This document shows, in pieces, positions 30,905 to 41,601 of a DNA stretch of 64,000 nt (its first letter is position 1; the number at the start of each line of letters is the position of its first letter). The stretch lies in contig NW_008246089.1 in NCBI RefSeq assembly GCF_000281045.1, positions 206,737 through 270,736 on the forward strand, in the 5' to 3' direction. A model generated the notes under the pieces. That model made no database searches. It was not told where the DNA came from and saw only the letters and a program-made list of their open reading frames with translations. Position numbers and translations under genes: made by a program. Origin of the DNA: Saprolegnia diclina VS20. Taxonomy: Eukaryota > Oomycota > Saprolegniomycetes > Saprolegniales > Saprolegniaceae.

Positions 30905-31728
30905 GCAACCAATAGTGTGTACAATGTTATGTGTGGTAGACTCAAAACATCCTCCTGGAGGCTTAACCATTTTTACGAATGTCAATCTTTCGGTTGCGAT
31001 AACTTCAATCTTCACACCCATCTACGTCCATGAGCCCGTAGAAAATATATTTGCTCGAGCGCTATCCTGCCATTTAAGTGGTGCTGACACGCCGCCAAAG
31101 TTGTGGCAAGGCTCGAAAGAGGAAGCGATGCGCCTGTCGACATCGTATCTGCGACCAAAACCACCTTACAATTGTACAACCTGACACCGTTAGCACACAC
31201 CCGATCGAACTTGGGTGCGTCCTGGATGTCACCTTGTCTCGGATGGCGTGGTTACTGCTCTCACACTTTGTGCTATGCCAAGGTCGGACAAAATAGAAGG
31301 GAGTCATCACGTCGGTGCAAGGACAATGACGCAGCCCCGTAAGAGCGGCTCGGACGTTGACCATAAACGGTCCCCGCGGTGGATCCGAAGCGTCGCTGCG
31401 TTCGGTCCGTCCTCCTTGATCTCGATGGTGTACCGTATTCGGCAAAGCCGACGGTCCACCTTTGAAATACTTGCATGAGCAGATGGCTCGCAGCTCGCAA
31501 AAAACAAAGCTTTTCCCGCCAGAACGTTAGGCGGGCGAAAAGGTCTGCGTTTGAAATGCATGCATTTTCCCACATCATTTCAAATATGCTTGGCAAAAAT
31601 GCATAAAAGAGACTCAATTTCGTCGCGAAGCATTGATCATAGAACAACAGGCAACTTCAACGTCGAAAAGGCTCCACCTCGACACGTTCGTCATTCGACG
31701 ACTCCACACGTAGATCCCAGGCGCCACG
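30905..31728. other. intergenic between ENT paralogues 2 and 3
   Basis: No gene supported. The right part (31550-31610) is AT-rich with ATGCAT-containing words (ATGCATGCATTTT, AAAAATGCATAAAA) just before paralogue 3. Confidence 0.4.
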
Positions 31729-33093
31729 ATGGAGACACCCGTGCCGCAGCATAAGAACGCTAAGCTCCTCAGCGTCAACAGCGCCGCTGACGACCACGAC
31801 GACATTCCCGTGTCCGTGGCCGACAACATCCAGGAGAACCGCCGCTTCATTTGGTGGTCGCTCCTCTTCCTCAACGGGTCGTGTCTCTGGGCGTACTACT
31901 CGTGCTTGTCGGCGCAGTCGTACTACGAGTCGCGCTTTGCGTCGACGTCGTTCAATTTTGCGTATTTGACGACGCCCGTCACGACGTGGCCCATGTTTGT
32001 GGGCCATCTCGTACAAGTGGCGTTTGGCCTTGACAAGAAGCTCGGCATGTGGAATCGCGTACGTATTGGCTATGCACTCTACGCGATCGCTGCGCTCGTC
32101 ATCATTCTCCAAAACGTCTTGGACGTGGCGCCGCAGACGGGCGCGACCATCGTGCTTCTCATGTTTGGGCTCATTGGGCTCACCAACTCGCTGACAGAGG
32201 CAGGCTTTTACGCGCTCTCGGCGCTCTTTCCCGAAGCATCGTTCACAAACGCGATCCAGATGGGCAACGGCACGTCCGGTCTCATCAACGTGACGCTCAA
32301 CACACTCATTCAGCTCGTCGTGGGCGGCATCCACCCCGCGGCCAAAGACGCAGCCGACATCCAAAAGATCTCGTTCTACATCTTCTTTAGCGTCTTCATC
32401 CTCGTGTGCTTCCTCGCCGTCTACCTCTTTCACAAACTACTCCAGATCCCCTCGGTGCAGTACCTCGTCGAGCGCAACGACAACGAGACGGCCCGACGCG
32501 CGGCCAACAAGGAATCGCTGCCAGCGATGTGGGCGCGCCTCCTGCGGATCACGGGCGTCATCATGATCCCGCTCACGTGTCAGTTTCTCATATTTCTGTG
32601 CTCACTCACGGCCTTTCCTGGCATTGGCATCACGGCCGGTTTTCAGCTCGCAGCGAAATCCGGCGCCACGTGGGGCACTTGGTACATCAACGGCGTGCTT
32701 CTAAGCTACAATTATGGCGACTTTTTCGGCCGGCTCCTCTCGCCGAATTTGTACAAGTACTTTACGATGCAATCGTGCTTTCTCTGGACTATTCTCCGCT
32801 GGGGTTTGTTTGTACTGCTCTTGCTCGGGCTCCCCGGCGGCGGCCAAAATCCGCTCTTTGCCATGGCGTCGGCCCACGACTTCAATATTTTTTGGATGCT
32901 CTTTATCAACTTTATACTCGGGCTCTCAACAGGTGTCTTGAGTACGATCACGTTCGGCCTTGGCCCGCGCCTCGTACCACAAGACGACCGCGAGTCGGCC
33001 GGGGCCATCATGTGCCTCGGGCTCTTCCTCGGCATCTCGTCCGGCGCGACGATCGGCTGGCAGTTTGGCAAGAACCACTGGCTCGGCGCCTAA
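31729..33093 (+). CDS. equilibrative nucleoside transporter, paralogue 3
   Basis: Single exon, ATG 31729 (METPVPQHKNAKLLSVNSAA), 454 residues. The order of membrane blocks is as in paralogue 2, 824 bases upstream in the same orientation: NIQENRRFIWWSLLFLNGSC, NAIQMGNGTSGLINVTLNTL, SLTAFPGIGITAGFQLAAKS, GLGPRLVPQDDRESAGAIMC, ending WQFGKNHWLGA. This looks like a tandem duplicate of paralogue 2 with a diverged leader. Substrate unknown. Confidence 0.86.
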   Translation: METPVPQHKNAKLLSVNSAADDHDDIPVSVADNIQENRRFIWWSLLFLNGSCLWAYYSCLSAQSYYESRFASTSFNFAYLTTPVTTWPMFVGHLVQVAFGLDKKLGMWNRVRIGYALYAIAALVIILQNVLDVAPQTGATIVLLMFGLIGLTNSLTEAGFYALSALFPEASFTNAIQMGNGTSGLINVTLNTLIQLVVGGIHPAAKDAADIQKISFYIFFSVFILVCFLAVYLFHKLLQIPSVQYLVERNDNETARRAANKESLPAMWARLLRITGVIMIPLTCQFLIFLCSLTAFPGIGITAGFQLAAKSGATWGTWYINGVLLSYNYGDFFGRLLSPNLYKYFTMQSCFLWTILRWGLFVLLLLGLPGGGQNPLFAMASAHDFNIFWMLFINFILGLSTGVLSTITFGLGPRLVPQDDRESAGAIMCLGLFLGISSGATIGWQFGKNHWLGA

Positions 33094-33509
33094 GAGTTTG
33101 CTTGTGAGTTGGTGTAATCAATCTCACCTTTTCGAGAGTGCACAATTCGTATATGGAGCACGCGGTTGAAGACGAACTTGGACGTTGCAGCGGAGTAGTT
33201 GATAGTGAGGTTCGTGGGGTTAGGGTGGTGGCGGTGTCGAGTGCTTCAAGACGTGATTCTTCACCGACGATGTCGCAACGCCAGAGGGCTCGAGTGCGAT
33301 ATTTTTCACGGTGCTACGTTGAATATGCTCAAGTGTTGGTTGGCGATTGCATTTGTACAGTATCATCAAAACGAGGACCACCGTCCGATTTGAAAAGCAT
33401 TTGCGATGCTTACTATGAGTAAGAACCGATAAACATTTACAAAGTTGGGAATCTGTACACAATACACGGTTTCATTATAGAAGCGTCACTAACTCTAGTT
33501 GTCCTAGGA
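33094..33509. other. convergent intergenic region between ENT paralogues 3 and 4
   Basis: Short 3'-3' spacer with no recognised element. Confidence 0.4.
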
Positions 33510-34904
33510 TTACGCGCCAAGCCAGTGCTGGACGCCAAACTGCCAGCCGACGGTCGCGCCGGACGAGATGCCAAAGAAAAGACCAAGGCAGAGGATCGCG
33601 CCGGCCGACTCGCGGTCGTCTTGGGGCACGAGGCGCGAGCCAAGGCCGAGCGAGATCGTGCTCAAAATACCGTTCGTGACACCGACAAGGAGCGTGATAA
33701 AAAGCTGCCAAAAGATGTTGAAGTCGTGGGCCGACGCCATCGCAAAGAGCGGGTTCTTGGTCGGGTTGCCCTCGGCGTCGAGACCCGGGAGGCCGATGAG
33801 GAGGAGAATGAAGAAGCCCCAGCGCACGAGCGAGTAGAGGAAGCACGACTGGAGCGTAAAGAACTTGTAGAGCTTGTGCGCGACGAGCCGGCCAAAGAAA
33901 TCACCATAGTTGTAGCTCAGAAGCACGCCGTTGATGTACCACGTGGTCCACGACGCGCCCTTGGCGAGCTGAATGCCGGACGAGATGCCAATGCCGGGGA
34001 AGACCGTGAGCGAGCAGAGGAAGACAATGATGATGCAGAGGAGCGGCACAGCCACGGCCGACGTGATGCGGCCGAGGCGCGCCCACATCTCAGGGTACGA
34101 TTCCTTGTTGGCCGCGCGGCGGGCGGTCTCGGCATCGTTGCGCTCCATAAGGTGGTGCACGGCCGGAATGCGCATCATCTTGTGGAAGACGTACACCGCG
34201 ATGAAGCAGACGATGATCCAGACGCTGATGAAGATGTAGAACGAGATCTTGGAAATGTCGCGCTTGTCTTCCGGCGCGGGGTTGGTACCGCCGACGATGA
34301 GCTGAATGAGCGTGTTGAGCGTCACGTTGATGATGCCGGACGTGCCGTTGCCCATTTGGACGGCGTCGGTGAAGATCGCATCCGGGAAGAGCGCCGAGAG
34401 CGCGTAAAAGCCCGACTCGGTCAGCGAGTTCATGAAGCCGACGACCGCAAACGCAATGAGGACAATGATCGCACCGGTGTCCGGCGACGCGCCGAACGCG
34501 TCTTGAAAGATGATGGCGAGCGCGCAGAGCACGAGGATCGAGTACCCAATATGGATGCGGTTCTTGAAGCCGAGCTTCTTGTCGAGACCGAGACTCACTT
34601 GGGTAAAGTGGCCGACAAACATGGGCCACGTCGTGACAAGCGTCGTCAGATACTCAAACTTGTACTTGGTGTCCTTGAAGCGGTCGTTGTAGTACGTTTG
34701 CGCCGACAAGCACGAGTAGTACGCCCAGAGGCACGACCCGTTCAGAAAGAGAAGCGACCACCAAATGAACCGGCGGTTCTCCTGGATGTTGGTCAAGACG
34801 TCATCGGGGATCTCGTTGGGCGCCTCGCCGGTCACGAGGAGCTTGGTCGTCTTGTCGAAGACGAGGAGCTTGGTCGTCTTCTGATCGTTGGCGGGCGACT
34901 CCAT
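33510..34904 (-). CDS. equilibrative nucleoside transporter, paralogue 4
   Basis: Single exon, ATG 34904 (MESPANDQKTTKLLVFDKTT), 464 residues. An upstream in-frame ATG at 34961 is disfavoured by comparison with the paralogues. The leader is longer because a 27-bp tandem duplication (34834-34887) repeats the TTKLLV unit. The body has NIQENRRFIWWSLLFLNGSC, NGTSGIINVTLNTLIQLIVG, FLCSLTVFPGIGISSGIQLA and GLGSRLVPQDDRESAGAILC. The proline of the usual GPRLVP is replaced by Ser here. It ends WQFGVQHWLGA. Confidence 0.85.
   Translation of the reverse strand: MESPANDQKTTKLLVFDKTTKLLVTGEAPNEIPDDVLTNIQENRRFIWWSLLFLNGSCLWAYYSCLSAQTYYNDRFKDTKYKFEYLTTLVTTWPMFVGHFTQVSLGLDKKLGFKNRIHIGYSILVLCALAIIFQDAFGASPDTGAIIVLIAFAVVGFMNSLTESGFYALSALFPDAIFTDAVQMGNGTSGIINVTLNTLIQLIVGGTNPAPEDKRDISKISFYIFISVWIIVCFIAVYVFHKMMRIPAVHHLMERNDAETARRAANKESYPEMWARLGRITSAVAVPLLCIIIVFLCSLTVFPGIGISSGIQLAKGASWTTWYINGVLLSYNYGDFFGRLVAHKLYKFFTLQSCFLYSLVRWGFFILLLIGLPGLDAEGNPTKNPLFAMASAHDFNIFWQLFITLLVGVTNGILSTISLGLGSRLVPQDDRESAGAILCLGLFFGISSGATVGWQFGVQHWLGA
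34834..34887 (-). repeat. 27-bp tandem duplication inside ENT paralogue 4
   Basis: Units 34834-34860 and 34861-34887 share their first 20 bases exactly and keep frame, doubling a TTKLLV-type segment of the cytosolic leader. Confidence 0.85.
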
Positions 34905-35735
34905 TGCAGTTCTATCTGGCTGTGCCCGAGGTGGCCGATTGCAAAATGACTGCTGTCCCAAGTCGCTCGTTTGCTAGGTCGGACAATCCCGATCCATGCG
35001 GTACCCACACGTGGCGTACTTGTTGAAGCTCTCTGGATCTCTGTCACGCGACCTCATTGGCCCTCAACGCTTCAACTTGGAGGTCGCGGCCCGCGGATTC
35101 TCAATGTCGGCGCTCTAACTGCATATTTTGTATACTTGACTTTGTATGCCAGGGCACGCGTGGCGCCCCGGTCGCCAAGCGAATAACCTGACAAAAAGGC
35201 GTTTAAATCGACGCCAAATTCGCGCCTGCTGAGCTGGCAGGCTGCGCGACGACCGCCCAAGGACACCAAGGGCTCATCGACCCCGCGTGCGGCTACCGTT
35301 TGCATAGGGCGCCGTCGACCGCGCCGGCCGCGGACGGCGGAGCCTCATGAAAAATATGCGCCCTGGCCGCCAGCGTCGGTTTGGCACCGGCCGCAGCACG
35401 CCAGTGATCTCGGTACCATGTGGCGTTGACCTGCGACAGGTGCCGATACAGCCCCGGTGTGCACCTGTTGTCGTCCATAACATTGGGCCTGTCGCATACA
35501 CGTGGCATGTGGGCCGGCCACGACAGCAAACACGCGAGACGGGGCCATGACGACCATGGTACAGGACATGTCCCCGACTCGCGGAGGACGCTGCAAGCTG
35601 GAGCGACGAGGTTTCTGGACGACCAGCAATGTAGATAGAATCAACAATGGAAGAAGAAGAAGACGAATGAGGATATTACGGCTGGGTGAGGACGTTCGAT
35701 TCGACGCTCTACACACGTTGTCGGTGAGCGTTCTA
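34905..35735. other. intergenic, no supported gene
   Basis: Upstream of ENT paralogue 4 and downstream of the large helical-protein gene. Nothing recognised beyond short frames. Confidence 0.4.
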
Positions 35736-38700
35736 TTAGTAATGGCCCAGAAAGGACGGTTTGTGTACCTCCATAAAGGCGACGAGCGGCGCCTCTTCGT
35801 CCCGCCAGTCCGCCTGGACACTGGCGACGATATCGGTCAACGACACCTTGAGCTCGGCGCGGTATGCGGCCGGGTGGTGGTAGCGCTGCTCGTGCAAGAT
35901 AAAGTTGGCGACGAGCAAGGACGTGCCGGCTTCAACGACATCGCGAAGAGTCTCCTGCATGCGTTTGGTTGTCTACAGCATCGCAGCATGAGCCCCGGTT
36001 CCACTGTTCACGTCTCGTACCAAAGACACGGCCGACGCTTCCTTCAACGCGCATTTCTATCACAACCACACACATCAGAGGTGACGTGGCACCCCGTCGA
36101 CGCACCACAAGGCGCGCCATGTGCCCCAGTGCGCACGGCGCCGTCGCGTGCGACATCGAAATCGGGAGGAAATCCAAAATCGGGCGGGCGGCTTCCGTGT
36201 CGACCACCGGTCGGCCGTGGATCTCCATCAGTGGCGTCGCGCTCGGTGTGAGCTTGAGCAGCAGCACGCACCATAGGTACACCACCTACAGTCCGTTTGT
36301 CACCTTGTCTCGACGATCCAGCAGTAGGGTACCTCCCAAAGGTGACGCGTCAGCGTGGCTTGAAACTGTGCGTCCTTGGTCTCATCCGCTGTGACGGCCA
36401 AAGACGTCCACGACGCTGGGTCTTGTTTCCAGCCGCTCACGACCACAAGGTGGCGGCGGCCAAGCTCGAGGAGACGGCCGGTGGACATGAGTCCTTGCCA
36501 CGTTGGAAGGTGCGCGGCGGCAGCCAAGAGCAGCCGCCCGACGCACGCCTGTTCATGCAGCCGGGCCAGCGTCAACGGCGCCTTTTCGTCAAAGGCCGAC
36601 AAGAGCACGGGCTCGAGGTATGCGAGCACTGAGAGTGTGCTGGTGAGCGCACTGCCGGTGGTTCGCGCCAAAAGGTGCGTGAGCAGCTCAAGGAGGTTGC
36701 ACCACGTCGTGTGCAACGTGCAGCGATGCGACTCGTCGTCGTAGCCGCGCTGGCGCCGACGCAGCATCGCCGACGTCAGCGGCTGGGCCAGCGTCTTGAT
36801 GTGCCCGAGCATCTGACAGTCGGTGATAAGCGTGTGGACACTGTAGTTCTGTGTCTCCAACGGGCTCGACATGAGCAAGTGCGAGAGCGTCGTGATGGTA
36901 TCAGCGAGGACATCGACTTTGGTCGTAATCACGAGCGCCGACACGAGACTCACGAGACACGGGCGCAGCGACGGGCAAAAGAGCGGCGACATCCAATGCA
37001 CGACGAGTTCCCGGAGCACGAGCAAGTGCAAGCTCACGTCCGTGGCCGTCGCAAGCATCGACAAAAGCGGCGTGACGACCACGGACGGCAGCGTCGTCAG
37101 TCGGTCCGGCAAGGACGACATGTGACGCAACACGAGGTAGATGCTCGTCATCACATACTTGCGCGCATCGTCGTCGGTCGGCCCCGCGGACTGCAGCATT
37201 GCGAGAAAGCACTTGAGCTACTCCAATGTGAATATGAGAGGTTTGCAACATTGAGGGACGCACCAGTTCGACGCTCGTGGCCACGTCCATCGCTGACGTC
37301 GGCAGCTTGGTGCAGTGATGCAACAGCGTCAGCACGAGGCGTGTCGACGTGCTGAGGTACAGCGACCGGTCAGGGTCGTCGACCGCTTCGTGGTGGGCTG
37401 TCATCGACGACGCCAGCGTGCACACCCACGCGAGCGCCAGCCCCGACGGAAGCCCCTGGCTGCCGCGCTTGAAAACGACAACCTCCATGGCGGTAGCAAA
37501 CTGCACCATGGCAAAGAGGCTGCCATAGGTCGCGTCGCACTTGGCGACGGCGAGAGGCAACGACGACGTACCGACATCGTCGGCGTCGGCCACGTGCGTC
37601 GAAGTTAACATCGTAAACCACTCGTCCTTCGTGGCGAGCAGCGGGTCGAGCGCCGAGGACGACGACGTCGGGTGCGTCACTTCGAGCGCCACAAGCTGCC
37701 AAAAGATTCCAATGGCCCAAAAGTGCGCCGTAGCATCCGGTGCCACCGCGCTGCAAAGGAGCGTTGCGCCGACGTCCGACCAGAGCGCCGATTCTGTCGC
37801 AAACAGCGTCGGCCAGCAAGCGCGCACTAAGTCCAAGCCGTTCGCGACCACGTCCCAGTCTTGCGTCGAAATCGCCTTGGAGAGGACGCGCAAGAGCCCC
37901 AGCGCGGACGGTGCCGCGTCGGCCGAGAAGAAGAGCAGCGACACCAAAGACGGCTGCCGGTCGACGCTGAGCGCCAAGAGGCGCAAGGCCGACGCCTGCC
38001 GGGTCGGAGCACTTGCGTCCGTCACAAGCTCCCAAAGCGCCGTCACAAGCGCCTCTGTATCTTGCGGCGTTGAAAAGTGCGCGACAAACGTTGTCGTCGT
38101 CGGCAGCACAATGAGCGCCGTGAGCAGCTGCAAACTGCCATCGAGGATCGCCGCAGCCGGCGACGAAAGCAGCGCCGTGCACACGAGCGGCCAGTTGAGC
38201 GCGACGCCGCGAACCGTGACCGTGGTCGCCAGCAGCGAGGACGATGCGATGGACGACGCATCGGTGAGGGCACGCGCGACGAGCGGAGCGGCCACACGAC
38301 CGACGCAGGCCAAAAGCGTCGCGGCCAAGCGCACATGCGTCGGCGACATGGTGTCCAGAGTCAACGGCAAGAACGGCGTCGCGTCCGGCGTCGAGTCGTC
38401 AAACACAAAGCGCGCCACCGACGCTTTCGGCGCCGGCAGTGCGATCGGAAACCACCGCGCGAGCGTCGAGAGCACGAAGTTCGGGAACGTCGCGCTCGGC
38501 TCGGCCCAGAGCGTCGCCCATGCGTCGTACTGCGTGTCGAGGCGCGCGTGCACGAGCCGGAAGCTCGTGAGCCCGAGCACGTCTTGGTCTTCGATCGTGT
38601 CAAACTGCCACGTCGGGTACGACGTGACAATGGTCAAAAGGACGTTGGTGAGCGACGTGGACCAGTCCTTTGACGACGACGGCAAAGCAAACACGTGGGC

Positions 38701-40302
38701 CGCGAGCTGGAGCATGTTGAGGACGCTCGGGTACTGTCCTGTCGGCGCTTCGAGGCCCGTCACGACCGCGTGGAGCGCTGACACGGCGTCGTCGACCGCG
38801 ATGCCGCGCAGCACGCTCGCCGTCTCGTGCCGCAGCGCCATTGCGGCGCAAAACGCGAGGCACGCTTGCTGCAACGCCAGCGGGCTTGTAGGGTCATGGA
38901 GCAGCGCGCCGACGCGACAGAGCGCGGGGGCCAGCGCGGTATGTAGCGGCGCGTCGTCGTCGACGTCACGGTGCGTCAACAGCGCCGTCATCAGGTGCAG
39001 GATCGCAGTCGCAGTCGACCCGCGCGACGTCGCGAGACGATGCAGCAGAATCGGCCACACGGGCGTCGCCAGGTGCCAGCACACGAGCACCGGCGCGTTG
39101 GGCAGCGTGAGCTTTTGCCCGCGCGTGCCGCTCGGCACGAGTACATTGTCGTTCGCAAAGAGATACGCGTCGGTCGTGACGAGCCATGCGTCGTCCGCCG
39201 CGTCGACGACATGCGGCACATCGTCGGCCAGCACGGTCGTGTACAGGTACGTGGAGGCGAGGTCGGCGAGGATCGCGTCGACCGTCGACGGCGCGCACGC
39301 CGCGGCGAGCAGATTCACGCGCGGCAAGAGCCGCACGGGGAAGAGTGACGAGAGTGCCGACGCCGTATCGTTGAGCTAATCGACAAGGCATGAGCACACA
39401 CGACAACGATGATGGATGGAGAGATGATGCACCTCGTTGAAGACGGCGACGGAGAGCGTCGGGTTGCGGTGCAAGAGCGGCGTGTAGAGCTCGACGATCG
39501 TGAGCCACTCGGCCTCCGACTTGGTCAAGTCGAGGAGGTCGAATTCCTTGGTAAAGCCAGCAATGAACGGGTACGCGGCCGCTTGGAGCAGCGGGGCGTT
39601 GCTGACTGGGACCGCGTCGTCGAGCGCCCAGACGGGATGCGCGAGGTCAAACACAAGCGGCGTCGGCGCAAGGGGTGAGAGGCACGATGCAAAGTGCGCA
39701 AGGCCGCCAAGGAGACGGCCCTTCTCAAGCGCCACGTCGCACATCGAGTCGTCCATCTCAAACTCGACGGCTTCCGTATGGCGACGCGCCTTCAAGATCG
39801 AGACCATCGACCGGTAGGTCGCATCGTTCTGCTCGACGCGGCGCAAGAGGAGTGCAAACGCAAAGAAAAGGCTGCCGTACGGCGAGCTTGAGCGCGCTTC
39901 GAGGCCCAACGGCAGGAGCTTGTCCATCATAAACTCGTACAGAACGGCCAACGCTTCCGCGTCCTCGGCGATCGGCTTAGTCATGATGTGCATGGCCAAG
40001 AAGAGCATGTGCGTCTGGAGCTCGCGCGATGAAGCGCCAAAGCGCCGCTTGAGGAGGACGCGGATAACGCGGTGGATGGTGGCCGGCGACATGATGGCCT
40101 CGGCGACAGCCGCTGCTAGCACCGCGCGGAGGCTGCGGACTTCTTCTGCCGGCTTGGCATGACCATCGAGATCGCCATACGTCGACTCGTACGCGTCGAG
40201 GCTGCGCAGCAAGGACCGCTCCGACGTCAACGGCTCCCGCGGCGACATGGGTCCTTCGAATGGGTGGGAAGACGCTTGGGTCTGAATATGGTCGATTTTC
40301 AT
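35736..40302 (-). CDS. very large alpha-helical protein, possibly a Nup188/Nup205-type nucleoporin
   Basis: Minus-strand gene with six exons joined in phase 0: 40302-39433, 39375-37264, 37217-36333, then three short exons ending with the stop at 35736. Introns are 46-57 nt. The product, about 1,430 residues, is almost wholly helical with Leu/Ala-rich repeats (for example LRAVLAAAVAEAIMSPATIH, QLLTALIVLPTTTTFVAHFS). It has an embedded beta-rich segment near TRGQKLTLPNAPVLVCWHLA, which recalls the SH3-like insert of Nup188. The C-terminus is SLLVANFILHEQRYHHPAAY...KPSFLGHY. No membrane segments, signal peptide or catalytic motif. The scale, helical solenoid and C-terminal pattern suggest the inner-ring nucleoporins Nup188/Nup205, but similarity is faint and another solenoid protein is possible. 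Confidence 0.55.
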
Positions 40303-40332
40303 TGGTGCAAATGCCTACATTTTCGCACCAAT
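40301..40332. promoter_or_regulatory. inverted repeat with two CCAAT/ATTGG boxes at the start of the large helical gene
   Basis: ATTGGTGC (40301-40308) and its exact reverse complement GCACCAAT (40325-40332) flank a 16-base spacer and overlap the start codon at 40302-40300. Further ATTGG/CCAAT words lie at about 40390 and 40425. May be a promoter palindrome or, if transcribed, a start-proximal hairpin. Confidence 0.4.
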
Positions 40333-40554
40333 CAACACGTTGCTCCGGACAAAAAGCATGGACAAACTGTGGCCCCAGAGACCATTCTTATTGGTTGAAA
40401 ATACTGCAGAGATGGGAGCATCGACCAATCAAAGCATGCAATGCATCCAAAGATCGTACAAGGCATTGGAAGACATTGCCCTGCCCTTTCGGTACACCAG
40501 CTCCGTTGTCGCTCCATGCACCTCAAGCTCGTAGTTGACACCTTTGCCGTTCAT

Positions 40555-41000
40555 TTACCATTCGTCCTCGACTCCAAGCCCCGTGCGTGTCTGCAAGACG
40601 CCGACCTCAACGGCCAAAGTGACCGACTCGCTGAGCGCATCACCGTTGCGCGTGCATTGGACCAAATGTGATTTCTTCCAAGTGCCTCGGCCGCGCAAAG
40701 CGGTGAACGAGTCACAACGCCCCACGTAGTCTTCGTCGCCTAAACCACGGAAGAACGCGCGCCGGCGATGCAACGTCAGGGATGGCACTGCACCCGCGAG
40801 AGGTATATAAAGTACAATCCTAGTGCAGCTTCCTTGCTATCAAAGTCGGCGTTGAAGAGCTCGACCGAGACACCCAAAATCACGACAAATCGCCTGCTGG
40901 ATGTTGTTAGAAAAGATAGTGTGGCTCGGTTCTCAGTGGTGATGGAGCTGGTCAAATGAGATGGTCTCAAAAGCCGTCATGATGGACAACAGCGTTGCGA
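40555..41000 (-). pseudogene. Uma2-like family, diverged relic (copy E)
   Basis: On the minus strand MMTAFETISFDQLHHH (near 40985) corresponds to the LESITAAFEAVSFEQLLHHF region. FVVILGVSVELFNADF matches FVVLSGVSVDLFNAYF, and SFTALRGRGTWKKSHL matches the SFTASRGQGIKKKQ block. SESVTLAVEVGVLQTRTG matches the core VTLAVEVGHYQTWNG. Stops and frame changes separate the pieces, so it is a dead copy lying over 30 kb from the others. It keeps the acidic residue in VEVG. Confidence 0.65.
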
Positions 41001-41601
41001 TACAAGTGGAAGCGGCGTTCTCTTGCGTCATTACGGTATTTGAACCAAACTGCGAGCCATACGAGCGATCGTGGAGTGGGCAACCTGCCACATAGGCCAT
41101 AAACTTGCGTCAGTTGATGGCCTTGCAGACACTCACACGCCTACCTGTTTGCAGTGGTTGCGGAACCTCAGGTTATTACTCGCACTCCCTCTTTGTCATG
41201 GCAATGTAGAGCACTGGTCGGGTCATATTTGTCTGGTGCCATGCCGCGGTTTATTGGCGCGAGTTCAACAGGAAGCCAGATCACCGGGCGGGTCGAAGCC
41301 TTGCTAAACCGAAGATGTGGCTACTACTACTAGGTAGGTGAGATGGTGTAGTCGCATCTACCTCTATATCTACTAGTAGTACGACGATTCCCCTTGCTAA
41401 CTGCAAACTTTTCACTAGCTCGTTTTCCTGGCACTGGAGTCGTGACATGTTCCATCGCCAAGGGCCAGAGTTTCCCTCCAAAAACGGGCCAATCATAGAG
41501 CGCTGTATGTATTTTTATCCATCCATACAGTAGACAAGGTAAGATAAAACTAGGAATTGAATGACCTGGAGCCAAAATACGCGTTGGGTATAGTTGGCAG
41601 C
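41001..41601. other. intergenic upstream of NSE4
   Basis: The left part may still include degraded leader of the family relic. A CCAAT box near 41489 lies about 110 bases before NSE4. No gene supported. Confidence 0.35.

Noticed and set aside
29450..31021. Minus-strand 523-residue open frame
   Set aside because: Antisense of ENT paralogue 2, with the same charged composition.
36675..39379. Long plus-strand open frames opposite the large helical gene (for example 37541-39379, 612 aa)
   Set aside because: Low-complexity Ser/Arg/Thr content typical of the antisense of GC-rich coding sequence; the minus strand gives in-phase exons with normal composition.
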